Source: Strigamia acuminata (Eukaryota; Arthropoda; Chilopoda; Geophilomorpha; Linotaeniidae). From it: DNA of 64,000 nt. Location: NCBI GenBank assembly GCA_949358305.1, contig OX442314.1:43100581-43164580 (forward strand), in the 5' to 3' direction. Both the position numbers and the translations under genes were made by a program. This document shows, in pieces, positions 19,061-31,439 of the stretch. How positions within the stretch are numbered: position 1 is the first letter of the stretch; each line of letters begins with the position of its first letter. The notes under the pieces are model-generated. The model did no database searches, was not told the origin of the DNA, and saw only the letters and a list, made by a program, of their open reading frames with translations.

Positions 19061-22000
19061 ATGGCATCGAGCAGCAACGGCGAAAGCGACGACTCGCCGC
19101 TCTGGTTGGACATCTGCGACCGCCACGCGCATCGCGCCGCGGCACAACTGGCCGCCGAGCTGCGCGCATTCGTCGACGAGCATCCGGGCAACCCGGCGGG
19201 CGGCGACGACTTCTCGAGCCGATTCTGCGAGCATTTCGCGGACTACTTCGCGTCGGAATTGAAGCGACGGGACGAGAACAGCGTGAACAAGTCGAGCGAG
19301 AGTGTGGCGGGCCTGGCGGGCGTGGCGGCGAAGGCGTCGTCCGATTCGTCGGATTGTTCGGACCGGGAGTCTCCGAAAACGAACCACAAGCGCTTCTTCC
19401 GGCGGTTGAGTTTCAAGGGGCTGACCAGGGGCAAGGGGCTGTTCCACAAGCAGCACTCGGACGAGGTGGAGTTGTCGGAGCGGAGAGTACAGAGCGACAA
19501 GCACGAGAAGATGAAGTTGGCGAAGATTATCGTCGAGTGTCGGAAAGAAGGAATTGTTAACTATTTGACCGGTGACAATATGGACGGGAAGCACAAGTGG
19601 GAGAAGTGTAGGCTGGCGCTGGTCAAGACGACGGCCGGTTACATGCTAGAGTTCTATTCGCCGCCTAAGGTACGCGACGAATAGCTCGCGCTAAAGAGTT
19701 GAGCTAGCTTAAAGTTTGGACACAAAATACGAATTATAGTTATTTTGATGCTAAATCCTTACTTCGTAAACGATTTTCTAATTTCACTCGTTATTTAGCA
19801 GTTTTAAGCTTAATATTAGGCCTAATAATGCTAAAATAAAGTAAATAAACAACGATAAACTTATTATTTACAGCTAGTACCAAAATATTTATATTTATTT
19901 ACCTTATTTTTAGCATTATTAGGCTTAATATTAGGCTTAATATACTGCTAAATAACAACTGGAATTAGAAAATCGTCTGGTATGAATTTAGTACAGTCGA
20001 AACTCTTTATAACGGATCGAAAGAGAACCGAAAAATCAATTCGTTATAACGAGAATTCATTATATAGAAATTATTTAACACGGGTGTTCTACGGCCAGCC
20101 AACTAAACCAGCCATTTTTAGGTATTCGTTATATCGATAATTCGTTATATCCCGATTCGTTATAAAGAGTTTGCACTGTATCGAGATACCGGGCGCAAAC
20201 TGTAGGCACGGCCATAACCAATGTTGTTTGAAATATTCAAAAACGTCTTTGAATTTTGCCGGATAAACCTTTGCGGGCTGCTACGTGTTGAATCGTTGTC
20301 GGGGAATCGGTGTTCCCTTATAATTGCCGATGGAATTTAAAAGAGAAGTTTTTGAACATTTTAAACAACACATTGCAATAACAGAACTGCATTGCAACAC
20401 TGCCCACAACTAATGATTAATATACAGTCAAAACTCATAATAACAAATCGCAAGGGACCCGATAAATGCATAAATGCATGCAATATATTTATATTCAATA
20501 TAAAGCCAAAATCTGCTATTAATGCATATTTTCCGAAAATCGGAAATAAATGCATAAATTGCAGTTTTGACCGTATATTTAATTGACCAACGCATGATAT
20601 TATCGCCGTATCGTGTTTGGCCCGTGCACATATGGAAAGGCGGTAATCGGCTGATTGGAGCTTACCGCATGTTTGCATAAAAGAATTGCAAATTATGCGG
20701 GGAAAGGCGAGCGGGCGGATCATTTTATTCAATTAATAATCAGCAGTTTTGTCTTGGGCCAATATCTTTCAATGTTTTGCAACTAAATTCATTTTCCTTT
20801 CGGTGATAAATTTAGAATAAACAATAAACGAGGATGAAAATAGCGAATTATCCCGAGCAGCTGTTCAAAAGATCTATTTGTACAGAAAGAAAACCTTCAA
20901 TTTCAATTGAAAATTGAATAATACATTGTCTGGCTCAATGGTGCCACTTTACATTCGCTTTTCTGAGTGATGTGTGTGATGCAATTCCTGTGCAGGGCTC
21001 ACCAAAGCCGAGTTAACTGGACATGCCATTGAAATCTTATCAAAGGCCCACTTTAAACACGTCTGTCATTGATTGTTATGCTTTTGTGTGCAAAGGTCAT
21101 GGATGTTAACAGGGATTTATTTTGGTATTTTATTTACACTTGAGTGCATTAAATTGGCCAAGAAATGCCAGAGTTGGAAGGAAGTGCTTCTTACATCAGT
21201 CAACACAGGATCTTGCATGTGAAATGTCTTTAAATGAGGAAATAAATTAAATAGAAGAAAAAATAATTTTTTTTTTGTTCAAATTACTTTTAATTTAATT
21301 AGATAATAATTTTTAAAAAATTTCATGACCTAATTTTTTTTGGTGTCCAGGAAATAGAGGGGTATGTAAGCAACATTCTTCTTACCTGGAGTTATTTGTG
21401 CCAGTTTGATTGAACAATAAACAAGATTAAATTTCTTAATATCTGATATCATCAATTTGCTTGTGGCTGCAGGTGATGAATCATTTTTATCAGAAAAATA
21501 TATTTTATTTTTTTTTAATGCTACATCTTGATGGAAAAAAAAAACTTTGAAAACAGATTTATTGCTGCCAAATAATGTGAAGTTATGAGTAACAAAAATA
21601 TTTAATGTGTTCAGTTTTCACATTCAAGACCATTACACCGCATTAACCCGCTTTAAGCCGCAAGCCGGTGTGAATTTTTTTCAATAAGAATTGAGCCTAA
21701 ACAAGCGTAAAAAGCATTTTTAGATGTCCAAAATGGAGGAAACTGGCCTAAATTTCTATAAATTTACCCAGATTTTAGTAATAATCTTCAAAAAATTTAG
21801 AAAACACAAATTTCAGACCAAAATTCCAACATAATTATTCATCCGTAGAAATTAGTAAACAAAAAATATTTTTCTTTGGGAAGGAGCGCAAACATATTTT
21901 AAACTCAACGGGTTGCCGACTGCTACAAACGCTAAGAACCAAAATTTCACTGCATTAGAAATGGATCTTTAAAAAAAAAAAAAGAGAGATAAAAAAAAAC

Positions 22001-25000
22001 GGAGGAAATGCAGAGGCATAATTAAATAAAACAGGAAAGACCAGAGGGGGAGAGAACTATTATAACAGGGCTAGACTAAGCAGAAACCCGTCACTAAGTG
22101 GAGACACAAATTTTAATGGCAATAAATGCAAACTTACCACAAGGGACTAAGAAAAAATCAATAGATTTTTAAACTCCGCTTTAAAAGAGATGTTGGCATT
22201 ACTCTTCCAGCATCACGATGACTTAATCAAAACATTGATCTTAATGCACTTTAAATGAGCATAAGCACGGAAAATGAGACTTTGAAAGCTTCAATTGAAC
22301 TGGTTTAATGTAATTGTGATGTTGTTGTCGCTTAATTGGATACCTTCCGGTCTGTTCAGTTAAATGCCATTAAGAAATTAAATTATATTATATGTACTCA
22401 AAAGTTAATTTCTATTTACTTTCGCTTAGATATTAAGGACCCATAATCATGTTGTTTGTTAGGCTTGCGTTTATCTCGGTCCGTCGATTCAACCAGATAA
22501 TTCCGAAAACATGTTAATCGCTCGACAATTTTCCGCCACGTGCGATACTAGATTTTTAGGATAATTTTGGTCATCGAATTCTATATATTGCATAAAATGG
22601 AATTTTTGGTGCATATTTTACGCGCATAAAACGAATTTTATTTTGCATAAATATCCGAGGTCTACTCATTATAATGAATCGCGAGGGAACCGAGAAATCG
22701 GTTCGTTACAACGAAAGTTCGTTATATCAAAATTGGTTTTCTACAGCCAACCAACCGAGCCATTTTTCGTTATAACTTATAACAAGAAATTCGTTATATC
22801 GCGATTCGTTATAATGAAGTTCGAATAAAATAAAAAGCGTCTAAAAATTATTAATTAAATTTATTTTTGTTTTTCGACAGGCTGTCAAACCAAAGAGCGG
22901 CGTGTTCTGCTTTCTGATAATCGAAGCCCGGGAAACGACCGCGTTAGAAATGCCGGATCACGAAGACACGTTTATGCTGAAGGTTTGCTTCATTTGCGTC
23001 ATTCGGTTTAATTGGCCACCTGTTTTGATTGCAGCATAAGTTGACTGTAATTAAAGATGTGGGTTGAGGGAAAAATATTTTTCCGTTCAACGAAGCGGGA
23101 AGATGTGAAAAATAATGATTACGGCTGCTTTTTCGGGGCTTCGATAAAGTCATTCGACTAACTGCAGCTAAACGAATATTGTGATGTCATAGCGTTGCTA
23201 CTCGGATGGAGAGTTTATAGATTCTGTATCAAATCCTATAAGTGTTCACCAAATGCTGATTTTAGCTGTGAATGAATGGATGGATGGATGGATGGATGGT
23301 GTTTTTAAAATGATTTCTTGGAAGTTGGTTATGTTATGGAGTAATGACCTGATTATGGATGTGATATAAATAAGGGATATGGAGTCACGTGTTTCCAGCT
23401 AACCTCTGGGCACAACAGTTACTATTACACAGTAGATGTGACCAACATGTCAATGGGAATAGGTAGACTGTGGTCATCCAGTTAATATTTACAAGTCTTG
23501 ATAATTTAAAAGAAATTGAGAAATTTGAAGATTTTTGATAAATTTTGACAAAATTTCACATATTTTGATGAATTTTGACAAAATGAGAGATATTTTTGAT
23601 CAATTTTGACAAAATTTCATGTTTTTATCGTGAATTTTGACAAAATTTCATGTTTTTATCATGAATTTTGACAAAATTTCATGTTTTTATCATGAATTTT
23701 GACAAAATTTCATGTTTTTATCATGAATTTTGACAAAATTTCATGTTTTTATCACATATTTTGACAAAATTTCATGTTTTTATCATAAATTTTGACAAAG
23801 TTTCATGTTTTTATCATGAATTTTTACAAAATTCCATGTTTTTATCATGAATTTTGACAAAATTTCATGTTTTTATCATGAATTTTGACAAAATTTCATG
23901 TTTTTATCATGAGTTTTGACAAAATTTCGTTTTTATCATGAATTTTGACAAAATTTCATGTTTTTATCATAAATTTTGACAAAATTTCATGTTTTTATAA
24001 TAAATATTGACAAAATTTCATGTTTTTATCATAAATGTTGACAAATTTTCATGTTTTTATCATTAATTTTCAATTCTGATAACATCTGAGACATTTTTGA
24101 TAAACACAAGGTGCATTCATAGAGTCATTTGAACTTGTTTACATTTTTCAAACCAGGCTGAAAACAATATGGAATATGTAATCGAAGGACACGATGCAGA
24201 TGACATGCGTTCATGGTTGGCCACCATTACATACTGCATGCGAAGTACTTTAACGGACAATAACAATCGAGATAGTTCCTTGTAAGTTAGCAGAGCACAG
24301 TTTCAGCTCATCATCATTTCAACCAATAAAAACAAACTGATAAAAAAAATATAATAACTTTTCACTTCTAAATTTACAGAAGACCGCGATCGGGGACTGT
24401 TCCTGAATCACCGGGTCAGCGTTCTCGCAGTCGAAGAAGCGACAAAAGCGACGAAAATGATGCCCCGGAGCTTCCGCCTCGTGTTTTAGATGCACTTCCG
24501 ATTAACGGATTTCACTCTTTACGTCCAGCCACAAATCATCGACATTCAGAATTAAGTGTCTCGCCGAGATCAAACGATGGAATAGGTAAAACCGACCCCA
24601 TTGATTGGTCAACGTTATAATGAATCGCAAAGGGACCAGAAAAATCGGTTGGCTGTAACGAAAGTTCGTTATATCAGAATTTTTTAACATGGTGTTCTAT
24701 TGGCAACCGACCAACCGAGCCATTTTTAAGAATTCGTTATAACTAGGGCCTGGATAAATGCATAAATGCATAGGAATTATTTTTATTCGAACTGCGATAT
24801 AACAAAATTTTCGTTATTCTGCTTTGATAAAGGAATATACCGTAACAAAATAACTCTTAAAATTGTGACAAAACAGTTAAAGTCCCACCGGACTTCCGTA
24901 AGGAAAACAACTTTCAAGATAATTTTTATCAAAGCAGAATAAAGAAAAATTCGTTATATCGCGGTTCGTTACAACATGGTTCGACTGTATTTATTAATAT

Positions 25001-26406
25001 GCTTGTTCCTTTTTTTAAATAGGAGGCATGGCGAATGTTTACCAGATATTATTGGAGTATCCGTGGTATCACGGAGCGTTAATACGGTCGGAAGCCGCTC
25101 ACATGGTGCTTCAAGATGGGCCAGCTGGACATGGGGTGTTTTTAGTGCGCCTAAGTGAAACTAGGAATGGAGAACTGGTTCTTACATTCAACTTTCAAGG
25201 AAGAGCAAAAGTAATTGAATATAAATCTTGTAATATTCTCTCTAGTCCAATTCTGTTTTAAAGGGTTTTTATTTTTTATTTTTTATTTATATGGTTTTGA
25301 TTTAACACGGTTTAGAAAAACAATTTCAATTTTGTTTTTACACGATTTCTTTTGATTTAACATTGGAAAAATATTTCTACTCAAGTATTCCTTCGAATTA
25401 AAGTCGCCCTCGATTACGAGCCGTAGCTAATATTTGAAGATATTCATGCACAAAATTACTGGTTCATGGTTTGTAAAAGAAAGAAACATTTAATTAGGTT
25501 ATTTAAATTGTATAAATGCTTTACATCATAAATCAGCGAACGTGGCATTTTTCTTAAAAATAATAAAGAAAGAGAGAATTAAAATTAACCTAGACGGGCG
25601 AAACCGGTCAAAATGACCGGTCGAAATAGCATGAACGATATGTGTCAAATTGAGTTGTTTTAAATTCAGAAACAGGCGAAACATGCGAAGAAAATATTAA
25701 AACAAAAATTGATGGATTTTATAAAACCTGATAAAATTAAAATGGAAATTTTGATTTCAGACCGATGCAATTTTGTATAGATCTGATTCCCTGATATAGA
25801 TCATTAAACTATATCTAGTCATTCATAAAATGCATATATATGTGTATATATTTTACATTATTGCTATTTAGTCATTAAAAATTATTAAATTATTATTTTC
25901 TCAACGGGTCATTATGACCGGTTTTGGCCATTCTAGTGTTAAAGGTCGCCCTTGATTACAGAATTGAGTGTGTACACATTTTTTTTAATTCAAAACATTT
26001 TGTCTCTTAGCATTTACGAATGACGGTCAACACGGACGGACAATGCCGAGTACAACATTTGTGGTTCCAAACAATTTTCGACATGCTCGAACATTTTCGC
26101 ATTCACCCAATCCCGCTAGAATCGGGCGGCGCTTCCGACGTCACGTTGACCGAATTCGTCATGGCCGTTGACTCGGCGAGTCTCGACAGCTCGCCGGAAC
26201 AAACTCCGATTCACGCGGAAATGACCACGAGGGCTGCGAACGACATGGGACTGCATTCACGCGCACAGCAGATTCCGGAAACGCGCGAAATTGTCACAAA
26301 TTCTGGTTCCATCAGAATGAGAACCGAATCGCTGGAAAGGCTACAAAGCGAACAACAACTCGGAGTGCACGGACGCGCAGTTGAAAATACTTACTCGTTT
26401 GTGTGA
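19061..26406 (+). CDS. SH2B: SH2B-family adaptor protein
   Basis: Six exons close in frame to 541 aa: 19061-19669, 22881-22982, 24157-24281, 24380-24585, 25023-25210, 26011-26406. All introns are GT-AG. SH2B/APS/Lnk adaptors bind activated receptor tyrosine kinases and JAKs at the plasma membrane. The N-terminus (residues about 10-75) has the acidic/aromatic Phe-zipper-like dimerisation helix ending in [16 protein letters not shown] domain spans about 145-280 across exons 1-3 (from [13 protein letters not shown] to [13 protein letters not shown]). A Pro/Arg-rich linker follows. The SH2 domain runs from [11 protein letters not shown] through FLVRLSE, with the phosphotyrosine-binding Arg in FLVR, to [15 protein letters not shown]. 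Exon 1 is GC-rich, unlike its surroundings. Introns hold MITEs and a minisatellite. Confidence 0.93.
19712..20202. mobile_element. Degenerate MITE with a second MITE nested in it
   Basis: It is related to the MITE at 15780-16119 (shared TTTTGATGCTAAAT, AGGCCTAATAATGC, GGAATTAGAAAATCGTCT). A pogo-like MITE (19994-20178, CAGTCGAAAC...GCACTG ends, TA duplication) interrupts its right arm. It lies in the first SH2B intron. Confidence 0.75.
20424..20580. mobile_element. Short inverted-repeat element (ATAAATGCAT family)
   Basis: The ends read ACAGTCAAAACT and, on the reverse strand, ACGGTCAAAACT. The interior is rich in AATGCATAAATGCAT. It is located in the first SH2B intron. Similar words occur near 24750 and in 31640-31870. 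Confidence 0.6.
21630..21920 (-). mobile_element. Repeat copy related to 32640-32830
   Basis: The reverse complement shares an internal stretch with 32680-32830 (including GACATCTAAAAATGC and TGGAATTT). One end has CGCAAGCCGG, as in the terminal repeat of the better copy. No ORF. It lies in the first SH2B intron. Confidence 0.55.
22658..22826. mobile_element. Pogo-like MITE (TTATAACGAA family)
   Basis: It shares ATTATAATGAATCGCGAGGG, CCAACCAACCGAGCCATTTTT and CGTTATATCGCGATTCGTTATAA with copies at 19994, 24608 and 45662. Ends are eroded. It lies directly upstream of SH2B exon 2. Confidence 0.65.
23520..24075. repeat. Minisatellite, about 31-bp unit
   Basis: Roughly 17 copies of a unit containing AATTTCATGTTTTTATCATG and AATTTTGACAA, with point changes between copies. 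It lies in the intron before SH2B exon 3. Confidence 0.9.
24608..24987. mobile_element. Pogo-like MITE with internal insertion
   Basis: The outer parts match the TTATAACGAA family (CGTTATAATGAATCGCAAAG, ending GGTTCGACTG then TA). The middle holds a second inverted repeat (TCTGCTTTGATAAAGG and ATTTTTATCAAAGCAGA). It ends 35 bp before SH2B exon 5. Confidence 0.6.
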
Positions 26407-27387
26407 AAAAAACATTCGCCGCAAAGAAATTCTAGTCAATTTGGGTATTAAATGCTCCCAATATTCCTATTTCACTTTTAATTTGGTGGTAACACAATTT
26501 AAGAGGAATTTATAGTCGTTTGTTATATTTAATCACAGATTTTATGTGATGTTCACAATGTTTACATTACTGGTCACAAAAAAAAAACTTCTAAAGTTTG
26601 TATGATTGTTGTTTGCTCAGTTTTATTTATTTTGTTGCCTAATTTTTGTTTTGCTTTCCGCTTTGCACGACCGGTTAGTCGACTACGATATTGTGTGTGA
26701 ATTGTTCTTAAAGTATTTTTTTTTTGGGGGGGGGGGGGGGGGTGGGGGATTAATTTTGATTTTTTTATTTGCTGGAGTTTATGATTATGGAGATGTGTGT
26801 GGAAAAATTATTATTAATTTTTTGAGATTGCTGCAAATTTATGCAAATTGTATTTTTGGATGTTAAACAAATGTTTTTATTGTAAATGAATATTATTATA
26901 TTAAAAATATTAAGTGATCTCTTTTTTTGCACCTCATTTCCCCCTGTATGGCCCGGGTGTGACCAATTGGCAACATTGGAATGACTTGATGCGTTTATTT
27001 AATTTTAAATTTTAAACTGACGGTAAACTTTCTTGTTTCACTCAAAAGTTTACGTTAAATCTTTTGAAGTGGCTACGTTCACGTCCGACGTGAGCGTATT
27101 ATTTTCATGTGATTGGTTGAGAGATGCATTGAAATACATTGGTGAAAATCCTCATTTTGTCGACTTTGCTAAAAACGGATAAGGTTAGGTCTGGGGGGGT
27201 CAAGGGGGGGGGGCTACGCCCCCCCTTGTAAGAAAAAAAGAAGCTAAAACGTTGCAAACATTGAATTTGAGAAAACTTACGTTGAGGAAACAAACCGGCA
27301 TGCCAATCACAGCACGTCATGAAAATAATACGTTCACCGCCTAAATCTTTAGAATACAGCATTTCCTCTAATTAGACGTAGTACTAT
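26407..27387. other. SH2B 3' region and intergenic repeats
   Basis: No gene is recognised. A poly-T/poly-G tract lies at about 26720-26748. An inverted-repeat element with GTGARCGTATTATTTTCATG in both arms spans about 27075-27340, with a G/C-rich palindrome inside that is also found near 17660. Confidence 0.5.
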
Positions 27388-27735
27388 TGTGAGTGGCGGT
27401 TGGTCACCTCATGGTCAGGAGAAGGTCACGTGGTGTTTGGACACCATCCACAATAATTAAACAACACAGAGAACACACAGTTTGGGATTGATGTTATCTT
27501 TATTGCCACGATGTCTAGGGTTGAGCGTTATTGCATTGGTTGTTCAGACCAACCATTGACCACACGAACAGCGAGATCGAAATGATGTATCAGCCTGTCG
27601 TGTTTTGCAGCACAGTCATCAAATCGCTTCTAATCCCAGCAGACTTAGAAGCAACCTGGCCTTGTATAAACTCGTAAGGAGGACCAGCCACGGTATGACT
27701 GGATGTTATACTGGGTCAGTCGAGTGAATAAATGA
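27388..27735 (-). mobile_element. LTR remnant related to the second retrotransposon
   Basis: It begins TGTGAGTG like the LTR at 60146. It then shares the order of short blocks (CACGTGGT, ATTAAA, a CTTTATTG region, TGTCTAGGG) at low identity. No internal element region is attached, so a diverged solo LTR is the likeliest explanation. Boundaries on the right are uncertain. Confidence 0.4.
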
Positions 27736-27762
27736 GTTTAAAATTCCAATTGGCTATTTTAT

Positions 27763-30321
27763 TTATCTACTATGATATTTAGCATCTGATTCAGTTGATT
27801 CATCCGAGCCATCCGATTCACACTCTATAAATCCTTCATGTTTATACACTATCCACATAGTCACTACAACCGTAATAGTGGCAAATCCAGTGGCAGCAGC
27901 TGCCGGCCCATTCACATTCCTGTCGAGAAGATAACCGGAGATAACGGGAGCGATCATTCGAGACAGCGACATGATGCTGTGGCCCATTCCCACCACGGTG
28001 CCACAAAGCTCCGGCCTGCTCCTGGATACCAAAAGTTCGGTGATAACGGTGCACAGCGTGGAGTTGCAGAATCCTAAAGGAATGAGAAAAAGGATAACTG
28101 TCCACAGTTCCCGGCACGCAGCCAGGAAGTAGAGGGTCAGGCAGAGGACCGCGGTGCAGTAGAAGAGGAGGGAATATATTCCGATGTAGATCAACAAGGG
28201 AGCCACTAGGAAGCTCGAGACGACCGTTATTACTGCTTGGTAGGAGAGGATGTATCCGGAGGTTTTACTGCTGATTGCATACTTTTCGTTCAGGATGAGC
28301 ACAAAATTCTCCCGGTATAATGCGATGGAAAAGGTGACGAGGAATCGCAGCAAAAACACATCCCACAGTCGGCCGTATTCGAGCGTGGTTAGAAAAGTGA
28401 AGAAACTGCCTTTATCTCTGCTCCCATCCCGATTATGCTGCTGATATTTGTTGTATACATTTGGAATAAGGAATTCAATAATAACTGGAATTGGAAACAG
28501 ATTAAAATGCAAACACGTTTAGATTAAATGTATATTAATCGTCAGGTGTGGGCAGTGTTGTTTAATTAACGTTATTATTATTATAAATTAGCGATTTTTC
28601 ACCCATGGCACCTGAAAACACCCATGGCACCTGAAAAATCGATTTAAAATGGGTACAATTGTGACTAGGGTTTCTGTTTTCCCGGTACCAAAATGGCCGG
28701 TACTCCCGGGACTAAAAAAGGTCAGGCGACGAAATATGGCTAAAAATGACCGTTTTTTCATCAAAAATGGCCATTTTTATCATTGAAAAGTTATAAAATG
28801 TAACGTTTTAATGACGAAAATGACGTTTCAGCAACGTCTTGACAATTTTGGACGGAACCGGTTATTTTTTCAAATTTCCTGGTTTCCGGTTCTGTGACTT
28901 TTCAAACGGCTTCCCGGTACCGAAACCGTAATTGTGACGATTTTAGAATATCTTAAAGGAGTAGCTTCCATCTAGCCGGTAGCATAATCCACAACAACCA
29001 GAGTGAACCTATTCCGGTTTCAGTTCTAGGTTTCAGTCTTCCTTTAGGTGTTTAGTTTTTGACGATCCGATCTACCGTTCTCGAGACATTTGCGCTTTTC
29101 ATTAATTTTTGTCCCAATTTGCCATATTTGCTCGCACTTTCATGGTGGATATCTATCTTTTCATTGATGAAAAGCGCAAATATCTCGAGAACGGAAGCTT
29201 GGATCGTCAAAAACTAAACACCAAAAGAGCGAGCGGAAAAAATTACATCAGAAACGTTAATTAAACATCACCGCCCACAACTAATGATTAATATACGGGG
29301 AGTTCTCAAAGTTTCTAGACAATTTGAAAAAATTATTAAATTTATAAAAAAAAAAAATCAGATACTTTTGGAAGTGAAAATTTAAAAAGAAAAACCTAGC
29401 GTGTTTTCAAATAGGAAACGAATGCAAATTACAAATTACGTGTGCAAATCAGGAAAAGAAACGCCGCCACAAAACATATTGCGAAGAAACCAATTTGCGT
29501 GTCGGCCATTCGACCGCCAATGAGTGGTCCAATGATGTAACCGATATTCGAAATGGCCAAGAAGTGACTAAAAGCCACAGGACCGTCTTCCTTGCTCATC
29601 ACATCTGCGAAATAGGCTCGAACTAATGTCTGACTATGTTTCACAACGCCTGAATATGGGTGATTAAGACAACATTAGTGGAAGAATTCGCATCGGTATC
29701 TACTTGCCAGCAATAACTCTTCCAATTATGAACAATGGAAGTGCATTTTTCAGACCAGAAATTCCCAAAATGAGATAACTGATCGAAGAAAAAAAGAGAC
29801 TCCACACGAGAGTGCTTTTCCGACCGTGCACGTCGCTCCAACGACCCTGAAATCATTCGTTAGTCAAATTCCGTCATTAACACGAGCCGCCATTTTAACT
29901 CCGTACCACAAATAGACTGGAAATGCATTGCAAAGCGCTGAATATTGAAACCAGAGCTCCGATTTGGGTGTTTGACATTCCCAATGACCGCGCATAAATC
30001 GGGAGGATGGGGACCACCAAACTGACAGCAAATAAATCCTAGAAATAAAAAAAATTAATGTTTTTTGTTTTTGTTTTTCGTTTTGTTTTTAATACTTACG
30101 AAAAAACCCATGAGGAAAAACCATTTGATGAATGAATAATTACGCCTTAGATAACCGTAGCTTACGTCATCGTATGCACCGTCGCATAATTCTTCGGGCG
30201 TTTGATTTGCACAGCTGTGTGTGTGGGTCGACTGATTGTGGTTGTTATGGTTGTGGTTGTTGTGACAGTGATTGTGTTGACCGTTTGCTGGTCTGTGTCG
30301 ATGCGTCGCCATTGCTTTCAA
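27763..30321 (-). CDS. MFSD9: Major facilitator transporter, MFSD9-like
   Basis: Five exons close in frame to 474 aa: 30321-30100, 30038-29907, 29846-29708, 29649-29440, 28484-27763. The third intron has a GC donor (GCAAGT). Twelve hydrophobic segments are expected from the family. Visible hallmarks are DLFAVSLVVPILP in helix 1, the MFS loop motif GRWSDVHGRKS after helix 2, AGVVKHSQTLVRAYFADV around helix 4-5 and GYIIGPLIGG in helix 5. The order and wording match MFSD9, an orphan transporter. The N-terminus before helix 1 is strikingly His/Asn-rich (residues 5-40), which could bind metal ions. The C-tail is acidic. Intron 4 carries two MITEs. Substrate is unknown. Confidence 0.9.
28666..28930. 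mobile_element. hAT-type MITE, copy 1 (265 bp)
   Basis: Ends are TAGGGTTTCTGTTTTCCCGG and its near-complement CGGTACCGAAACCGTA. It has a perfect 8-bp target duplication ATTGTGAC (28658-28665, 28931-28938). It lies in MFSD9 intron 4. Confidence 0.9.
29038..29236. mobile_element. Inverted-repeat MITE
   Basis: The arms contain GTGTTTAGTTTTTGACGATC and CGTTCTCGAGA-C/T-ATTTGCGCTTTTCAT in opposite orientations around a short centre. It lies in MFSD9 intron 4. Confidence 0.75.
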
Positions 30322-30609
30322 CTAAAAGCCAAACTCGTCCGATTGCTCATCCAGTCATACATTTTTTAAGTCGTAAATCATGGCCGAACAATCACTACTG
30401 CCGACCATTGTTGCGATGCATTGTGGGATTGCTGAAGTTAGGCTTCGTGCGAAATCTTCGCCGCAATGTGAAACGAAATTATTTCTTTTTGGTTTATCGA
30501 TTTGAAGCAAGAAATTTTATGACATAAAAATTTAATTCCCAGTATTATAGTTAGTTATTACAATACAAATGCTAAAATCAACGACATTCTTAGGAAAGAA
30601 ATCCGATTT

Positions 30610-31185
30610 TTATCGCCGGCGTCCTCCTCCGCTGCGTTTTCCTTTCGTCTTTGAAGGTCCTGAAAAATATTTACAAAAAAAAAAAAATTAATAAAAATCA
30701 AAATTTGAGGAGGAATAAATCAATAAACGACCTTTTACAAAACACCAATCAACGTTGACTGTTTGGCCCAAAATTTCCGTCCCGTTCAACGACTCCAGCG
30801 CGGATTGAGCCTCTTTGAACGTTTCGTACTCGACGAGAGCGTAGCCCTTTAAAAAGCCGGTGCGCCGGTCCAGATTCAAGTGTAGATTTTTGATTTCGCC
30901 GTACTCGGCGAACTTTTCGTGGATGTCGTCCTCCTGGCATTCTTCGTGCACGCCCGTGACAAAAAGGATCCAGCCCTCGACGGAACGTTGCGGTCCCTGT
31001 GTCTCCGATTCGTCGATTTCCATGCCTTCGAAGCCGCGCAGCTCCTCGCGAACGGGCGCGTCGGCATCCAGACCTCTTCCTTTACGTTTCTTCGCTTTTT
31101 CTTTGAGTTTTTGGATTCCATGATCGCCTTCTTCGTCGACTTCAAATTCGTCTCCGGCAGCACCGAGGTCTAATACGTCCGCCAT
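30610..31185 (-). CDS. RBM8A: RNA-binding protein 8A (Y14), exon junction complex core
   Basis: Two exons (31185-30732 and 30659-30610) separated by a 72-bp intron encode 167 aa, close to the family length of about 174. Y14 pairs with MAGO in the exon junction complex and acts in mRNA localisation and nonsense-mediated decay. The start MADVLDL is typical. An acidic stretch and the [11 protein letters not shown] basic patch follow. One RRM (about residues 68-150) has RNP2 [10 protein letters not shown] and RNP1 [12 protein letters not shown]. It ends VDWCFVKG plus a short Gly/Arg tail encoded by exon 2. An upstream in-frame ATG (31239) is less likely because MADVL is the conserved start and the upstream segment overlaps a CRE. 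Confidence 0.95.
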
Positions 31186-31231
31186 TTTGGAAGTTACAAC
31201 AGTCAGGTTTGGGTGCTTTGCGCGCTGGGAT

Positions 31232-31239
31232 GACGTCAT
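31232..31239. promoter_or_regulatory. CRE palindrome upstream of RBM8A
   Basis: TGACGTCA lies 46 nt upstream of the RBM8A start codon, in the 254-bp gap after TAMM41. The spacing is nearly the same as in the duplicated scrap at 38716. A CREB/ATF promoter element is inferred. Confidence 0.5.
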
Positions 31240-31439
31240 ATGTTTGTAATAGTCTTAATTTTGTGAATTTTTGTTAGAAATAAAAACAGGGTGAATGAAT
31301 GCGATCATTGGGACACTTAATTATTTTTATTTTATAATCACAAAATAATATTAATATATTATTATTTTATAGTCCATTTTTTTGTTATTAAAACGACTTT
31401 TTTTTTTTTTAAAAATACAAAAAATTTTGAGACAGTGTC

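Noticed and set aside
26720-26748. Poly-G tract as a G-quadruplex regulatory site
   Set aside because: It follows the SH2B coding end as a simple T/G run; nothing ties it to function.
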